NCBI RefSeq assembly: GCF_003610915.1 | Contig: NZ_NSDJ01000001.1 | Coordinates: forward strand, 2,356,001 to 2,420,000 | Length of the DNA stretch: 64,000 bases | DNA from: Rahnella variigena | GTDB lineage: Bacteria; Pseudomonadota; Gammaproteobacteria; Enterobacterales; Enterobacteriaceae | Direction: 5' to 3' | Part shown: one piece after another, positions 11,260 through 24,543 of the stretch | Numbering within the stretch: position 1 is the first letter of the stretch | Layout: each line of letters begins with the position of its first letter | Translations under genes and position numbers: made by a program | The notes under the pieces: model-generated | Database searches by the model: none | Told to the model about the DNA's origin: nothing | Seen by the model: the letters and a program-made list of their open reading frames with translations, nothing else

Positions 11260-12090
11260 ATGCGCACACGTCATCGTCTGTGTCGGTTTCGCAAAAACAA
11301 GCGCATTCGCCATCAGCGGTTCCGGTCGAATATTTTCCACCGTGATTCGATGGCTGCGGCTTCACTGAAAAAGCCGTTTGTGGTGGTGCTGACCGGTGCC
11401 GGGATTTCAGCTGAATCCGGTATCCGTACCTTCCGCGCCGCAGACGGTTTGTGGGAAGAACACCGTGTTGAGGATGTGGCGACGCCGGAAGGTTATCGCC
11501 GCGACCCGCAACTGGTGCAGCGTTTTTACAACGAACGCCGCCGCCAGTTGCAGGCAGACGATCTCAAACCGAATGCCGCGCATTATGCACTGGCCACGCT
11601 GGAAGAAGCGCTCGGCGATAACTTCCTGCTGGTGACGCAGAACATCGACAATCTGCACGAGCGCGCCGGGAGTTCTCGTGTGATTCATATGCACGGTGAA
11701 TTGCTGAAAGTACGCTGCACGCAGTCCGGGCAAGTGCTGGAGTGGCCTGGCGATCTGAGTGTCGACGACCGCTGTCATTGCTGCCAGTTCCCCGCACCGC
11801 TGCGTCCGCACATTGTCTGGTTCGGTGAAATGCCATTTGGCATGGACGAGATTTACGACGCATTGGCGAAAGCCGACTTCTTCGTGGCGATTGGCACGTC
11901 AGGCCATGTTTATCCGGCTGCCGGATTTGTTCATGAAGCGCGTATTGGCGGTGCCTGTGCGGTTGAACTGAATCTTGAGCCCAGCCAGGTAGAAAGCGAG
12001 TTTGATATGAAGCATTACGGTCTGGCGAGTCAGGTCGTGCCGGAATTTGTGCATAAATTTCTGACGAAGAAAGACGAAGCCTGGTCGTAG
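11260..12090 (+). CDS. cobB: CobB, NAD-dependent protein deacylase (sirtuin)
   Basis: CobB removes acetyl and succinyl groups from protein lysines using NAD; acetyl-CoA synthetase is a known target in enterics. The 276-residue protein has the basic N-terminal extension of the long enterobacterial form ([12 protein letters not shown]), the NAD motif GAGISAESG (about 47-54), [11 protein letters not shown], the catalytic His at about 145 in HMHGE, and zinc-site cysteines in VRCTQSG and CHCC. The start is preceded by a good ribosome site (GTAAGGAG). A terminator overlaps the stop codon. The gene lies directly after lolE, where E. coli has nagK in between. Confidence 0.96.
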   Translation: MRTRHRLCRFRKNKRIRHQRFRSNIFHRDSMAAASLKKPFVVVLTGAGISAESGIRTFRAADGLWEEHRVEDVATPEGYRRDPQLVQRFYNERRRQLQADDLKPNAAHYALATLEEALGDNFLLVTQNIDNLHERAGSSRVIHMHGELLKVRCTQSGQVLEWPGDLSVDDRCHCCQFPAPLRPHIVWFGEMPFGMDEIYDALAKADFFVAIGTSGHVYPAAGFVHEARIGGACAVELNLEPSQVESEFDMKHYGLASQVVPEFVHKFLTKKDEAWS

Positions 12091-12105
12091 ACCGGGCTTT
12101 TTTTT
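12078..12105 (+). terminator. Intrinsic terminator overlapping the cobB stop codon
   Basis: The stem AGCCTGGTC pairs with GACCGGGCT (one G-T pair) around a GTA loop and runs straight into eight T. The stem starts in the last cobB codons and the stop codon lies in the loop. Confidence 0.85.
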
Positions 12106-12243
12106 CGACTTAATGGCCGTAAAGCGAAAAATTGCGCCTGTCCCGCAGACATATCTCGTTAAACTTGGCGAAAACTGACCTGACGCAATATTCACGGTTT
12201 TCATGCTGCGCATAATAAAAGCCAGCCGCCAGAGGATACCCAA

Positions 12244-13473
12244 ATGAATAAGTTGCTTGATCGTTTTCTTCATTATGTTTCTTTCGATACCCAATCTAAA
12301 CCCAATGTCAGACACACGCCCAGCACCGACGGGCAACTCAAGCTGGCGCAAGCCCTGCGTAATGAACTGACAGAACTGGGATTTTCAGATGTCACTCTCA
12401 GCGATAAAGGCTGCGTGATGGCAACCTTGCCGGGTAACGTGGCCTGGAAGGTACCGGTGATTGGTTTCATTTCCCATCTGGATACCGCGCCTGATTTCAC
12501 GGCTAAACACGTTAATCCGCAAATTGTGGAAAATTATCGCGGCGGCGATATTGCACTGGGAAATGGCGACGAAATTTTATCACTGGTAATGTTCCCCGTG
12601 TTACATCAGCTTCTCGGCCACACGATCATTACCACCGACGGCAAAACCTTGCTCGGGTCAGATGATAAATCCGGTATCGCAGAAATTATTACCGCGATGG
12701 TGCGTCTGAAGAACAGCAATATTCCGCACGGGCCGGTGCGTATCGCCTTCACGCCAGACGAAGAAATCGGCAAAGGCGCGCAGAGTTTTGATATTCCTGC
12801 ATTCGGCGCGCAGTGGTCCTACACCGTCGACGGTGGCGGAGTGGGGGAGCTGGAGTTTGAGAACTTCAACGCCGCGTCGGCCACGATTAAAATTGTCGGT
12901 AATAACGTGCATCCGGGCAGCGCCAAAGGGGTGATGGTGAATGCGTTGTCACTGGCAACACGTTTTCACAACGAGCTTCCTGCGGATGAAACGCCCGAGC
13001 ATACAGAAGGTTACGAAGGTTTCTACCATCTGACGACCATCAAGGGCAACGTTGAGCGCGCGGAAATGCATTACATCATTCGTGATTTCGACAAAACGCA
13101 GTTTGAAGCCCGTAAACAAAAAATTATTGATGTCGCGCATCTGGTCGGCAAAGGGCTGCATCGCGATTGCTATATCGAAGTGACGCTGGACGATCACTAC
13201 TACAACATGCGCGACAAAGTGGCACAGCATCCGCACATTATTGCGCTGGCGCAGCAGGCGATGAAAGATTGCGATATCGAACCAATCATGAAGCCTATCC
13301 GCGGCGGTACTGATGGCGCGCAACTTTCGTTCCGTGGTTTGCCATGCCCGAATATCTTCACCGGCGGCTATAACTTCCACGGTAAACACGAATTTGTGAC
13401 GCTCGAAGGAATGGAAAAAGCGGTCTCCGTGATTATGCGTATTGCGGAACTGACGGCGGAAAGATCTAAATAA
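12244..13473 (+). CDS. pepT: PepT, peptidase T (aminotripeptidase)
   Basis: PepT is a cytoplasmic M20-family zinc enzyme that removes the N-terminal residue from tripeptides. The 409-residue protein begins [20 protein letters not shown] and shows the metal ligands in order: His in [10 protein letters not shown], Asp in [13 protein letters not shown], the Glu pair in [10 protein letters not shown], Asp in TVDGGGVGE, and the C-terminal His in NFHGKHEF. The length is normal. In E. coli pepT is induced anaerobically by FNR; I did not see a convincing FNR site in the 150 bp upstream. It is transcribed away from cobB as a separate unit. Confidence 0.96.
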   Translation: MNKLLDRFLHYVSFDTQSKPNVRHTPSTDGQLKLAQALRNELTELGFSDVTLSDKGCVMATLPGNVAWKVPVIGFISHLDTAPDFTAKHVNPQIVENYRGGDIALGNGDEILSLVMFPVLHQLLGHTIITTDGKTLLGSDDKSGIAEIITAMVRLKNSNIPHGPVRIAFTPDEEIGKGAQSFDIPAFGAQWSYTVDGGGVGELEFENFNAASATIKIVGNNVHPGSAKGVMVNALSLATRFHNELPADETPEHTEGYEGFYHLTTIKGNVERAEMHYIIRDFDKTQFEARKQKIIDVAHLVGKGLHRDCYIEVTLDDHYYNMRDKVAQHPHIIALAQQAMKDCDIEPIMKPIRGGTDGAQLSFRGLPCPNIFTGGYNFHGKHEFVTLEGMEKAVSVIMRIAELTAERSK

Positions 13474-13594
13474 ATCCTGGTCAGCCTTTGAGTTATAACT
13501 TTAAACAATATAAGGCTGGTTAGATTATTCTTTATTATCCTCGTGTTACTCCTTTACTCTGGTTATAACAGCTAACCTGTCTAAATATATCTTT

Positions 13595-13630
13595 ATTTGG
13601 TATCCGTGAAAATAAGTATGCATACCAAAT
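13595..13630. repeat. 9-bp inverted repeat in the pepT/orphan-gene spacer
   Basis: ATTTGGTAT and ATACCAAAT are separated by 18 bases in an AT-rich spacer between the convergent pepT and orphan gene. There is no T-run directly after either arm, so it is more likely a binding site, a decayed element end or chance than a terminator. Confidence 0.4.
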
Positions 13631-13679
13631 CTCTGAACCTTAATCCTTTCAGACGATTGCTGCGGCTTAGATAACTTCA

Positions 13680-13698
13680 TCGGGCCGTAAAAGCCCGA
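13680..13698 (-). terminator. Weak hairpin downstream of the orphan gene
   Basis: TCGGGC and GCCCGA form a six-bp stem just past the stop of the minus-strand orphan gene. The tract that follows on that strand is only mildly T-rich. A second perfect hairpin (GGAGCTCC arms, 13721-13743) lies inside the last codons of the gene. Confidence 0.35.
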
Positions 13699-13712
13699 CA
13701 GCATTGTGTTTA

Positions 13713-14426
13713 TTATTCAAGGAGCTCCATTCCGTGGAGCTCCATCCGGCAACCGTCCGCGGCATTACCTTGTGTAGTGATCAAACATTTTTCTGGCATG
13801 GCTACTGCCCGGAACGAGAGCTGTAAGTTAAACAGGCTACGTTTTTTATCCACCATGATAATGTCGTTATTTCTGAGTATAATGTTTGAAATATTCGCCT
13901 GAGAAATTAACTTAATCATGCCGGTGCTTGAGATATAAAAGCGTGTATCGGTTCTATTTCTATCCAGAGAAACCATAGCGATCTCCCACTTGCTGCCATC
14001 ACTGGCCTTCCAGTTATCCACAGCGCCAAAAAAATCAGGAAAAATACCCTGATGCAGGAAAGAAGACAGCGAACCAATATGTTCCTGAATCCATTGATTT
14101 TTGGGTTCAATGATCTGAGTGGAAAAATTAATTTTAGATTGAGTCTCATTACCCGGAATGGATATTTTTTTATTATCAATATAATAATTCATTCGGGAGA
14201 GGTCGGCCAGCATACTCGAATTCATGGCAGACTTACCAAACCTGCGGATATCTCGATCTATATTCTTATTAATTGTATCGTATAATCTTCGCGTTATTTC
14301 AGCTGAGAGATTTCGGCTTATGTGAAGCTCAGTTTTTTTTACTTCTGATTTCGGGAGAGGGTAACTGGCAACAGTATGGGATTTAGTTAACTCATTTTTT
14401 TTTGTAAACAACTTTGTGAAGAGCAT
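13713..14426 (-). CDS. Orphan protein of unknown function, AT-rich gene
   Basis: I do not recognise this 237-residue protein. The N-terminus is rich in Lys, Ser and Thr without a hydrophobic signal peptide; the middle is a mixed helical region (NLSAEITRRLYDTINKNIDRD); the C-terminal half alternates hydrophobic and polar residues like a beta domain (DGSKWEIAMVSLDRN). The last residues repeat MELHG/MELLE because of a perfect DNA hairpin in the codons. The gene is clearly more AT-rich than its neighbours and is inserted between pepT and roxA, which suggests transfer. A soluble protein with a polar N-terminus and no signal would fit a secreted effector, but no motif proves that. The stretch upstream is AT-rich and may hold its promoter. 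Confidence 0.6.
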   Translation of the reverse strand: MLFTKLFTKKNELTKSHTVASYPLPKSEVKKTELHISRNLSAEITRRLYDTINKNIDRDIRRFGKSAMNSSMLADLSRMNYYIDNKKISIPGNETQSKINFSTQIIEPKNQWIQEHIGSLSSFLHQGIFPDFFGAVDNWKASDGSKWEIAMVSLDRNRTDTRFYISSTGMIKLISQANISNIILRNNDIIMVDKKRSLFNLQLSFRAVAMPEKCLITTQGNAADGCRMELHGMELLE

Positions 14427-14561
14427 GCCTGACCTTTGATAACCAATTGTTGGTAATGAAATATCTTTCCTGATTATAAGGGTTGAGAGAGATGTTGACT
14501 AATATCAATTTACTATTAGTTGCGGGTGAGCCATTAATAACTAAAATATTAAGTTTTTTAA

Positions 14562-14593
14562 TTAATACAGAATGCCGGAGCATTCTGTATTAA
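14562..14593. repeat. Perfect 14-bp-arm palindrome between the orphan gene and roxA
   Basis: TTAATACAGAATGC and its exact reverse complement flank a CGGA loop. It lies downstream of roxA (minus strand) and upstream of the orphan gene. It could act as the roxA terminator, though the following T-tract is interrupted by A, or it could mark the edge of the inserted segment. Confidence 0.7.
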
Positions 14594-14618
14594 TAATAAG
14601 ATTAAATAGTTCTTAATA

Positions 14619-15740
14619 TTAGTCGTTAAAGTACCAGTAACCGCCGTTCACCAGCGCTGACAGCAGCGCAAGGAATGAAGGATCGTCCAGCGCATCACCC
14701 AGCATTTCTTTGGTCACGGTTTTGTGACGGGCAATGGCATCCACTGCGCCGATATGTTCCGTGGTCATCGCTTCACCGTTGACGTAACAGGTATCGCCCA
14801 CACGCAGCACGCGCAGACCGCCCAGACGTTCCAGCGTTTCACCGGATTCCAGCAGTTCATAAATTTCACCTGCCTGATAAGGCGGTTCCGGCGGTGCCAG
14901 ATCCAGCTCATGACGCGACTGGGAAATGAATTCGCCAAACCAGCTGTTGAAATGCGCCGGATTACTGATCAGATCCAGCATCATGCCGCGCAGCTTATCC
15001 AGCTCAGCCGGTTGCACTTCGGCGGGATTTTCACGTTCAATCAGTTCCGGATCGCTGTAACGGTGACTGCCGAGTTCGCGGGAGAGCACGTAATCCGCAA
15101 AACCACTGACCATTTCGCGGGCGTTTGGCGCACGGAAACCGACTGAATAATTTAGTGAGTTCTCCAGCGAATAGCCGTCGTGCGGGAAACCTGGCGGAAT
15201 ATAAACGATATCGCCCGGCTCCAGCTCTTCATCAATAATCGCATCGAACGGTTCAACCTGCAGCAAATCCGGATGCGGGCAGTGTTGTTTCATGGCGACT
15301 TTTTCGCCCACACGCCAGCGACGGCGGCCGGTTCCCTGAATAATAAAGACGTCGTACTGATCCAGATGCGGACCCACGCCGCCGCCCGGAACCGAGAAGG
15401 AAATCATCAGGTCATCCATGCGCCAGTCCGGGATATGGCGGAACGGTGTCATCAGATGTGAAGACGGTTCGTGCCAGTGATCGACTGCCTGAACCAGCAC
15501 CGACCAGCCGGTTTCGCCCAGATGATCGTAACTTTCAAACGGCCCGTGGCTGACATTCCATTTGCCGTCGTGATTGCTCACCAGACGGCTGTCCACCTCA
15601 TTTTCCATCGCCAGTCCTGCCAGTTCGTCAGGCGAGATAGGATCCACAAAATTTTTAAAGCCGCGTTTTAGCACGACAGGACGTTTTTGCCAGTAACGCT
15701 GCAGGAAATCATTCCAGTCTAGGTCGAGTTGGTAATCCAT
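14619..15740 (-). CDS. roxA: RoxA (YcfD), ribosomal protein uL16 arginine hydroxylase
   Basis: RoxA is a 2-oxoglutarate/Fe(II) JmjC oxygenase that hydroxylates an arginine of ribosomal protein L16. The 373-residue protein has the iron triad His125 and Asp127 in GPHLDQYD and His187 in PPGFPHDGY. It begins MDYQLDLDWNDFLQRYW, which matches the family start. It sits next to phoQ as in E. coli but is a separate transcription unit, with about 160 bases between. Confidence 0.96.
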   Translation of the reverse strand: MDYQLDLDWNDFLQRYWQKRPVVLKRGFKNFVDPISPDELAGLAMENEVDSRLVSNHDGKWNVSHGPFESYDHLGETGWSVLVQAVDHWHEPSSHLMTPFRHIPDWRMDDLMISFSVPGGGVGPHLDQYDVFIIQGTGRRRWRVGEKVAMKQHCPHPDLLQVEPFDAIIDEELEPGDIVYIPPGFPHDGYSLENSLNYSVGFRAPNAREMVSGFADYVLSRELGSHRYSDPELIERENPAEVQPAELDKLRGMMLDLISNPAHFNSWFGEFISQSRHELDLAPPEPPYQAGEIYELLESGETLERLGGLRVLRVGDTCYVNGEAMTTEHIGAVDAIARHKTVTKEMLGDALDDPSFLALLSALVNGGYWYFND

Positions 15741-15899
15741 AGTATTTCCCTTGCATTAAAAGGAGGGTGGATAAAGAAGAGGGCTGTCTGTAAATGATTA
15801 TAACGGAAGGTGTTGCGGCTGAGTTGGGCAATTGCCAGCAAATTTCGAACTATGGTTAAGATTGCACCGAAATATGCTGGCAAAATGGTCGGGTAAACA

Positions 15900-17354
15900 T
15901 TACTCCAGTTCGATGCCTTGTTGCAGGCCGAAACAGACACGCATACTCGCGCCGCCCAGCGGGCTGTCGCTGATGATAATTTTGCCGTCGTATTGTTCAA
16001 TAATGTCGTTGGCCAGTGAAAGTCCCAGACCCTGTCCGGGGCGCAATGTATCCGCACGCTGACCGCGCTGGAAAATCACCTCACGCTTGCTCTCGGGGAT
16101 CCCCGGGCCATCATCTTCAATCAAAATCACCAGTTCATGTTCGGTATGTACCGCGCTGATTTCGACAAATTCCAGACAGTACTTGCAGGCGTTATCAATC
16201 ACATTACCCATGACTTCCATGAAATCATTCTTCTCTCCGACAAAGGTGATTTCCGGCGAAATATCGACGGTGATCACTACGCCTTTGCGCTGATACACTT
16301 TGTTCAGCGCTGAGCATAATCCGTCAAGGATCGCCGGCACGGAATGCACTTCGCGGATCAACAGGTTCTGTTCAGAGCGTAATGTGGCGCGATGTAGGTA
16401 GTAACCAATTTGCTGTGAAATGCGGCTGATTTGTTCAAGCATCACTGGCTCCGCTTCTTCGATGGTCATCTGCTTGCCATTACGCAGAGCGCGCAGGGTG
16501 GATTGCAAAACCGCCAGCGGGGTTTTCAGGCTGTGCGTCAGATCCGCCAGCGTAGTGCGATAACGATCATAGCGGCCACGTTCGCCGTGCAGCAAAATAT
16601 TCAGGTTACGCACCAGCCCGCGCAGCTCACGGGGCGGGTTTTCATCCAGCAATTCCCGTTCATGAGATTCCAGCTGGGCGACCTGATGAATGACCTCTTT
16701 GATTGGGCGCAGACTCCAGTACGCGGCCAGCCATAACAGCGGTACGACTAACAGTAGGTTTGCCAGCAGAACATAACTGAACCATTCCCACACCAGATCT
16801 GAACGTTGCAATTCCTGCGGTATGGTATCCACCACAACAATGTTAAGTGTCGGCAGGCGCGCCGTCGCGTTATAGGTGTTGACCGCAATGGAGTGGGTCA
16901 TCGCGTTGGCGTCGGTTTCGTCGTAGTCCTTCAGTTTATCCTGTGCTTTTGGGTTATTGCCCAGCACTTCGCTGCTGATTTGCGTGTCGGTATCCAGCTC
17001 GTAGAAGCCCGGTTTATTCATCCACGCTTTATCGATATGCGCTTCCAGCTCGGGAATGCGGCGCTCAGCCCACAGCAATTTTCCGTTGGCGTCGTAAATA
17101 AACACCAGCGTCGGCGTGTTGAGGTCGAGATCAGGGGGAACGTTGATGCTCAGCTTGTTGTCGCGCCACTGAGCCAGGCTGAAAAAGAGATTACTTTCGC
17201 CGCGTAGCAAACGGTAGGCTGTTTTATCGAAACTCACCATATATCCGACGACCGCCACCAGCCCGTAGGCCAGCGACAGCGCAAGAACAACTGCCGCGGT
17301 CGCCATCATAAAACGGACGCGAAGGGAGAAGGGTTTCCTGGTGCGTCCTTTCAT
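15900..17354 (-). CDS. phoQ: PhoQ, sensor histidine kinase for Mg2+, pH and antimicrobial peptides
   Basis: PhoQ phosphorylates PhoP in response to low Mg2+, acid and cationic peptides. The ATG at 17354 gives 484 residues and follows AAAGGA at good spacing; an ATG at 17381 directly after the phoP stop is possible but has a poorer site. Seen in order: first membrane segment ([20 protein letters not shown]), periplasmic sensor, second membrane segment ([18 protein letters not shown]), HAMP, the phospho-acceptor His in [13 protein letters not shown] box [10 protein letters not shown], and G boxes DDGPGIP and GQGLGLS. The acidic patch of the sensor ([10 protein letters not shown]) is less charged than in E. 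coli. It lies 31 bp after phoP in one operon. MgrB, which inhibits PhoQ in E. coli, is encoded at 33.8 kb. Confidence 0.96.
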   Translation of the reverse strand: MKGRTRKPFSLRVRFMMATAAVVLALSLAYGLVAVVGYMVSFDKTAYRLLRGESNLFFSLAQWRDNKLSINVPPDLDLNTPTLVFIYDANGKLLWAERRIPELEAHIDKAWMNKPGFYELDTDTQISSEVLGNNPKAQDKLKDYDETDANAMTHSIAVNTYNATARLPTLNIVVVDTIPQELQRSDLVWEWFSYVLLANLLLVVPLLWLAAYWSLRPIKEVIHQVAQLESHERELLDENPPRELRGLVRNLNILLHGERGRYDRYRTTLADLTHSLKTPLAVLQSTLRALRNGKQMTIEEAEPVMLEQISRISQQIGYYLHRATLRSEQNLLIREVHSVPAILDGLCSALNKVYQRKGVVITVDISPEITFVGEKNDFMEVMGNVIDNACKYCLEFVEISAVHTEHELVILIEDDGPGIPESKREVIFQRGQRADTLRPGQGLGLSLANDIIEQYDGKIIISDSPLGGASMRVCFGLQQGIELE

Positions 17355-17385
17355 GGCGCGTCCTTTCGTGGTGAGAAACATACCC

Positions 17386-18060
17386 TTACGGGCGGATGTC
17401 GAAACGATAACCCTGACCGCGAACGGTCGTGATCACATCAACCGGATGTTCAGCCTGTAATTTTTTACGCAACCGTCCCATCAGTACATCCACGGTATGG
17501 CTTTCGCGCAGTTCGGCATCGGGATAAAGCTGAAGCATCAGGGAGTCTTTGCTGACGACTTTCCCGGCGTTGCGGATCAGCGTCTCGATAATCGTATATT
17601 CGAACGCCGTCAGTTTAATCGGTTGTTCGTTAACGGTGAGCTCGCGGCGGGACAAATCAATCTGGAAAGGTTGAAGTGTAATGACCTGAGAGGCGAGGCC
17701 GCTGTTACGGCGCATCAGTGCCTGCATACGCGCCAGCACTTCTTCCAGATGGAAAGGCTTCGTAACGTAATCGTCGGCACCGGCTTCCAGCACAGCGACT
17801 TTATCCTGCCAGCTTTCACGGGCGGTCAGCACCAGAATGGGCAGATTGGTCTGATGGCTGCGCCAGCGGCGGATCAGGCTCAACCCATCTTCGCCCGGCA
17901 AACCGAGATCGACAATCGCTATGTCCGGCGCATGTTCATGCAAAAAATAGTCGGCTTCTTTGGCATCTTCCGCCGCATCCACCTGATGGCCCATTTCCCG
18001 CAACTGAACTGAAAGGTGATGACGGAGCAGTGCATTATCTTCAATGACTAAAATTCGCAT
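17386..18060 (-). CDS. phoP: PhoP, response regulator
   Basis: PhoP is the OmpR-family regulator partnered with PhoQ. It has 224 residues with the acidic pocket IEDN near residues 6-9, the phosphorylated Asp51 in [11 protein letters not shown], the conserved Lys in VTKPF, and a winged-helix DNA-binding domain ending in [14 protein letters not shown]. It is the first gene of phoPQ. A PhoP-box-like direct repeat about 120 bp upstream suggests autoregulation, as known in E. coli and Salmonella. Confidence 0.97.
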   Translation of the reverse strand: MRILVIEDNALLRHHLSVQLREMGHQVDAAEDAKEADYFLHEHAPDIAIVDLGLPGEDGLSLIRRWRSHQTNLPILVLTARESWQDKVAVLEAGADDYVTKPFHLEEVLARMQALMRRNSGLASQVITLQPFQIDLSRRELTVNEQPIKLTAFEYTIIETLIRNAGKVVSKDSLMLQLYPDAELRESHTVDVLMGRLRKKLQAEHPVDVITTVRGQGYRFDIRP

Positions 18061-18183
18061 GGTGATTCCTTATCCTGACAGCACGCAAAAGGGTTTACAT
18101 ATTCTGAGTGCAATTGTAATTGATTCAGAAACATTTTAATCAACCTGAGGTCAACGCGGATGTGCTTAAACCTCAACAGAACC

Positions 18184-18199
18184 TAAACGAATTATAAAC
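18184..18199 (-). promoter_or_regulatory. PhoP box upstream of phoP
   Basis: On the minus strand GTTTA-N6-GTTTA gives two half-sites exactly 11 bp apart, the known PhoP box architecture. It lies upstream of phoP in the correct orientation and supports positive autoregulation of phoPQ. Confidence 0.75.
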
Positions 18200-18220
18200 G
18201 GCTTTTGGCAGAAAGCGCAT

Positions 18221-18246
18221 AAAAAAGGCGACCCGCAGGCCGCCTC
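18221..18246 (-). terminator. Intrinsic terminator after purB
   Basis: On the minus strand a GC-rich stem (AGGCG...CGCCT with extra inner pairs) is followed by six T, 20-odd bases past the purB stop. Confidence 0.8.
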
Positions 18247-18266
18247 ATGATCTACACCCCAAAAAC

Positions 18267-20287
<2,021 letters not shown>

Positions 20288-20430
20288 GTTTACTCCTGTA
20301 AGCGTTTTGAAACGATGAGACGCAGTGACAATGAAATAGCCCAAATTCATGGCGACAGATCATGCCATAAAACTGCCTCTAAACACAGTTCGGAATCAGT
20401 ACAGGGCATCACAGACGGACAGAAATAAAG

Positions 20431-20452
20431 CGGGACGCCCGAAAGCGTCCCG
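20431..20452 (-). terminator. Hairpin after mnmA
   Basis: GGGACGC and GCGTCCC arms around a short loop lie 26 bases past the mnmA stop, followed on the minus strand by a CTTTATTT tract. It may attenuate rather than fully separate mnmA from hflD. Confidence 0.6.
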
Positions 20453-20477
20453 TATTCAACGATATATTTACCGCGTA

Positions 20478-21608
<1,131 letters not shown>

Positions 21609-21834
21609 TTAATTGCCCGGTACTGACGGTGTTTATTCTGATGCTTGTCGCACGAGGATGAAGGCCGCGCGCATCCAAAACATCACAAAAAACCGAACAC
21701 CACAGAAACCGAACAGAGAGGAACTGCTTTACTAAGATTTCACGCGAGCTACATCGTGAAGCGCAAAATTTTATCACGTCAGGCCGGTTGCTGCATCGCT
21801 GATTAACCGCGTAGCAACAACCGGAAGGGGAGGG

Positions 21835-22281
21835 TTATTCCGGCAGATTGAAATTGTGCAGAATTTCCAGAGGATAACGCGGTGATTGCTGATAACAGCG
21901 AATGCTTTCCGCCACCAGCGGCGAGCGCAGTTGCGCAGAACCGATAATTTCCTCGGCAGTCACCCAGCGGCAACGGTCAATATCAGCATCCTGCGGTGCG
22001 GTTTCCAGCATTTCTGGCAGGTCAATCACAAAGGCGAAACGCAGAAACGGCGTGGCGTCTGGTGCCTGCCATTGGTGCAAACCCAGGAAAAATTGTGGCT
22101 CCGCACGGATCCCTGTTTCTTCATACAGCTCACGTTTTGCTGCACTGACCAAGGTTTCATCGGCTTCGAGATGACCGGCAGGCTGATTCCAGGTGACTTT
22201 GCCGTGAATGGTTTCTTCGACAACCAGAAACTTTCCCTGTGCCTGAACGATGCAGGCGACAGTAACGTGCGGTTTAAACAT
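21835..22281 (-). CDS. nudJ: NudJ, Nudix phosphatase
   Basis: NudJ hydrolyses thiamin pyrophosphate derivatives and nucleoside di/triphosphates. The 148-residue protein has the Nudix box [22 protein letters not shown], shown here as G(x5)E(x7)REL(x)EE at about residues 35-57. Its start overlaps the 3' end of rluE by 8 bp, so the two are translationally coupled as in E. coli. Confidence 0.94.
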   Translation of the reverse strand: MFKPHVTVACIVQAQGKFLVVEETIHGKVTWNQPAGHLEADETLVSAAKRELYEETGIRAEPQFFLGLHQWQAPDATPFLRFAFVIDLPEMLETAPQDADIDRCRWVTAEEIIGSAQLRSPLVAESIRCYQQSPRYPLEILHNFNLPE

Positions 22282-22906
22282 GCGGAATTTCCTTCCATTG
22301 GCCGGGTTGTAAGTCGCCGAGGGTGAATTCGCCCATACTGAAGCGGATCAGGCGCAGCGTCGGGAATCCCACATGGGCCGTCATGCGGCGTACCTGACGG
22401 TTTCTTCCCTCGTATAACGTGATTTTCAGCCACGCCGTCGGGATAGATTTGCGCTCGCGGATTGGCGGATTTCGCGCCCAAAGCCATTCCGGCTCATCGA
22501 CAATCTCCGCACCCGCAGGCAATGTCGGCCCGTCTTTCAGTGTGATGCCCTCGCGCAATGATTTTACTGCGGCGTCATCGGGTTCGCCCTCGACCTGAAC
22601 ATAATAAACTTTGCCGGTACGTTTGCCCGGCTGAGTCAGCGCAGCCTGCAGTTTGCCATCGTTGGTCAGCACCAGTAAACCTTCGCTGTCGCGATCCAGA
22701 CGACCTGCGGCATAAACGTCTGTTAAAGAAATGTAATCTTTAAGCGTTGCCCGACCGGCCTCATCAGTGAATTGTGGCAGTACATCAAACGGTTTATTGA
22801 AAAGAATCACCTTTCCCGGCCCTTTTGGGGCAGATTGTTCTCTGGCAGGCCTTTTGCTGAAACGTTTAACGTTGTGATTTTTAAAAGATAGCGGGTTCAT
22901 AGGCAT
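22274..22906 (-). CDS. rluE: RluE, 23S rRNA pseudouridine(2457) synthase
   Basis: RluE makes pseudouridine 2457 in 23S rRNA. It belongs to the RsuA/RluB/E/F family and has 210 residues. The catalytic Asp is in [19 protein letters not shown] and the later family motif is [11 protein letters not shown]. The N-terminus is Lys/Arg-rich, as in other RluE proteins, with no S4 domain. It is divergent from icd, sharing a spacer of about 125 bases. Confidence 0.95.
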   Translation of the reverse strand: MPMNPLSFKNHNVKRFSKRPAREQSAPKGPGKVILFNKPFDVLPQFTDEAGRATLKDYISLTDVYAAGRLDRDSEGLLVLTNDGKLQAALTQPGKRTGKVYYVQVEGEPDDAAVKSLREGITLKDGPTLPAGAEIVDEPEWLWARNPPIRERKSIPTAWLKITLYEGRNRQVRRMTAHVGFPTLRLIRFSMGEFTLGDLQPGQWKEIPHV

Positions 22907-23032
22907 TGAAGTTGGAGAGAATTAGCGCATTATACTTGAAAAATGTTTCGGATTGGCTAGCGAGAAATATTCGAGTAATATCGTCCGGCATCTTACAAAT
23001 TTTTAACAAAAATGCGCTCGAAGGAGAGGTTA

Positions 23033-24286
23033 ATGGAAAGCAAAGTAGTTGTTCCGGCTGAAGGTAAAAAGATTACAGTAGACGCTCAGGGTAAACTGGT
23101 CATTCCTAATAATCCTGTTATCCCATTTATCGAAGGTGATGGCATCGGTGTTGACGTAACGCCTGCCATGATCAAAGTCGTTGATGCGGCTGTTCAGAAA
23201 GCCTATAAAGGCGAGCGTAAAATCTCCTGGATGGAAATCTACACCGGCGAGAAATCCGTAGAACTGTACGGCAAGGACGTGTGGCTGCCAGAAGAAACTC
23301 TGGACCTTATCCGTGATTACCGTGTTGCTATCAAAGGCCCACTGACAACTCCGGTTGGCGGCGGCATTCGCTCCCTGAACGTGGCACTTCGCCAGCAACT
23401 CGACCTGTATATCTGTCTGCGTCCGGTTCGTTATTACACCGGCACTCCAAGCCCGGTTAAACGTCCTGAAGACACCGACATGGTTATCTTCCGTGAAAAC
23501 TCCGAAGATATTTATGCGGGTATCGAGTGGAAAGCCGGTTCTGCTGAAGCAGATAAAGTGATCAAGTTCCTGCAAGACGAAATGGGCGTGAAGAAAATCC
23601 GTTTCCCACAAGATTGTGGTATCGGTATCAAACCTTGCTCCGAAGAAGGCACCAAACGTCTGGTTCGCGCTGCGATTGAATACACCATCACCAACGATCG
23701 TGATTCACTGACTCTGGTTCATAAAGGCAACATCATGAAGTTCACCGAAGGTGCCTTCAAGGATTGGGGCTACCAGCTGGCGCGCGAAGAGTTCGGCGGT
23801 GAGCTGATCGACGGCGGCCCGTGGGTGAAAATCAAGAACCCGAACAACGGCAAAGACATCATCATTAAAGACGTGATCGCGGATGCGTTCCTGCAACAAA
23901 TCCTGCTGCGTCCTGCTGAATACGACGTTATCGCTTGTATGAACCTGAACGGTGACTACATCTCCGACGCCCTGGCGGCGCAGGTTGGCGGCATCGGTAT
24001 CGCACCGGGCGCAAACATCGGTTCTGATTGCGCGCTGTTTGAAGCGACGCACGGTACTGCACCGAAATACGCTGGTCAGGACAAAGTGAACCCGGGTTCA
24101 ATCATCCTGTCCGCAGAAATGATGCTGCGTCATATGGAATGGTTCGAAGCCGCAGACCTGATCGTCAAAGGCATGGAAGGCGCTATCGCTAACAAAACCG
24201 TGACTTACGATTTCGAACGTCTGATGGAAGGCGCTAAGCTGCGTAAATGTAGCGAGTTCGCCGACGACATGATCGCAAATATGTAA
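23033..24286 (+). CDS. icd: Icd, NADP-dependent isocitrate dehydrogenase
   Basis: Icd oxidises isocitrate to 2-oxoglutarate in the TCA cycle. [13 protein letters not shown] at 23033 follows AAGGAGAGGT and gives 417 residues. The phospho-regulated serine lies in [13 protein letters not shown] (the AceK target), the Mg/substrate Asp cluster in [14 protein letters not shown], and the NADP site in [27 protein letters not shown] (shown in part). The 3' end is intact and no prophage is inserted there, unlike the E. coli e14 site. Confidence 0.98.
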   Translation: MESKVVVPAEGKKITVDAQGKLVIPNNPVIPFIEGDGIGVDVTPAMIKVVDAAVQKAYKGERKISWMEIYTGEKSVELYGKDVWLPEETLDLIRDYRVAIKGPLTTPVGGGIRSLNVALRQQLDLYICLRPVRYYTGTPSPVKRPEDTDMVIFRENSEDIYAGIEWKAGSAEADKVIKFLQDEMGVKKIRFPQDCGIGIKPCSEEGTKRLVRAAIEYTITNDRDSLTLVHKGNIMKFTEGAFKDWGYQLAREEFGGELIDGGPWVKIKNPNNGKDIIIKDVIADAFLQQILLRPAEYDVIACMNLNGDYISDALAAQVGGIGIAPGANIGSDCALFEATHGTAPKYAGQDKVNPGSIILSAEMMLRHMEWFEAADLIVKGMEGAIANKTVTYDFERLMEGAKLRKCSEFADDMIANM

Positions 24287-24309
24287 TTGCCAAATTGTTG
24301 AAGAATCAG

Positions 24310-24336
24310 CGGAGGCTTAATGCCTCCGTTTTTTTT
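24310..24336 (+). terminator. Intrinsic terminator after icd
   Basis: CGGAGGC and GCCTCCG arms around TTAAT run into eight T, about 25 bases after the icd stop. Confidence 0.9.
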
Positions 24337-24543
24337 GTCCGCGATTAACTGATAAATGTCTCTGAACAAGGGCAATGCTTACATAAAAAATTTCAATATC
24401 AATAATTTGAGTTAAGTCTGTTGAGGCTAAGTACAATTTTTTGTTGGGGATTCAGACGGATAATAGTTTATTTTTTCGGCCTTATTGTGCATCGGGGGCA
24501 GCGGTGTTACATATGAGCCACTTTTTACCACAGGAATGACTTT

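Noticed and set aside
23033..24286. Prophage insertion in the 3' end of icd
   Set aside because: The icd 3' end is intact and followed by its own terminator and a chromosomal gene.
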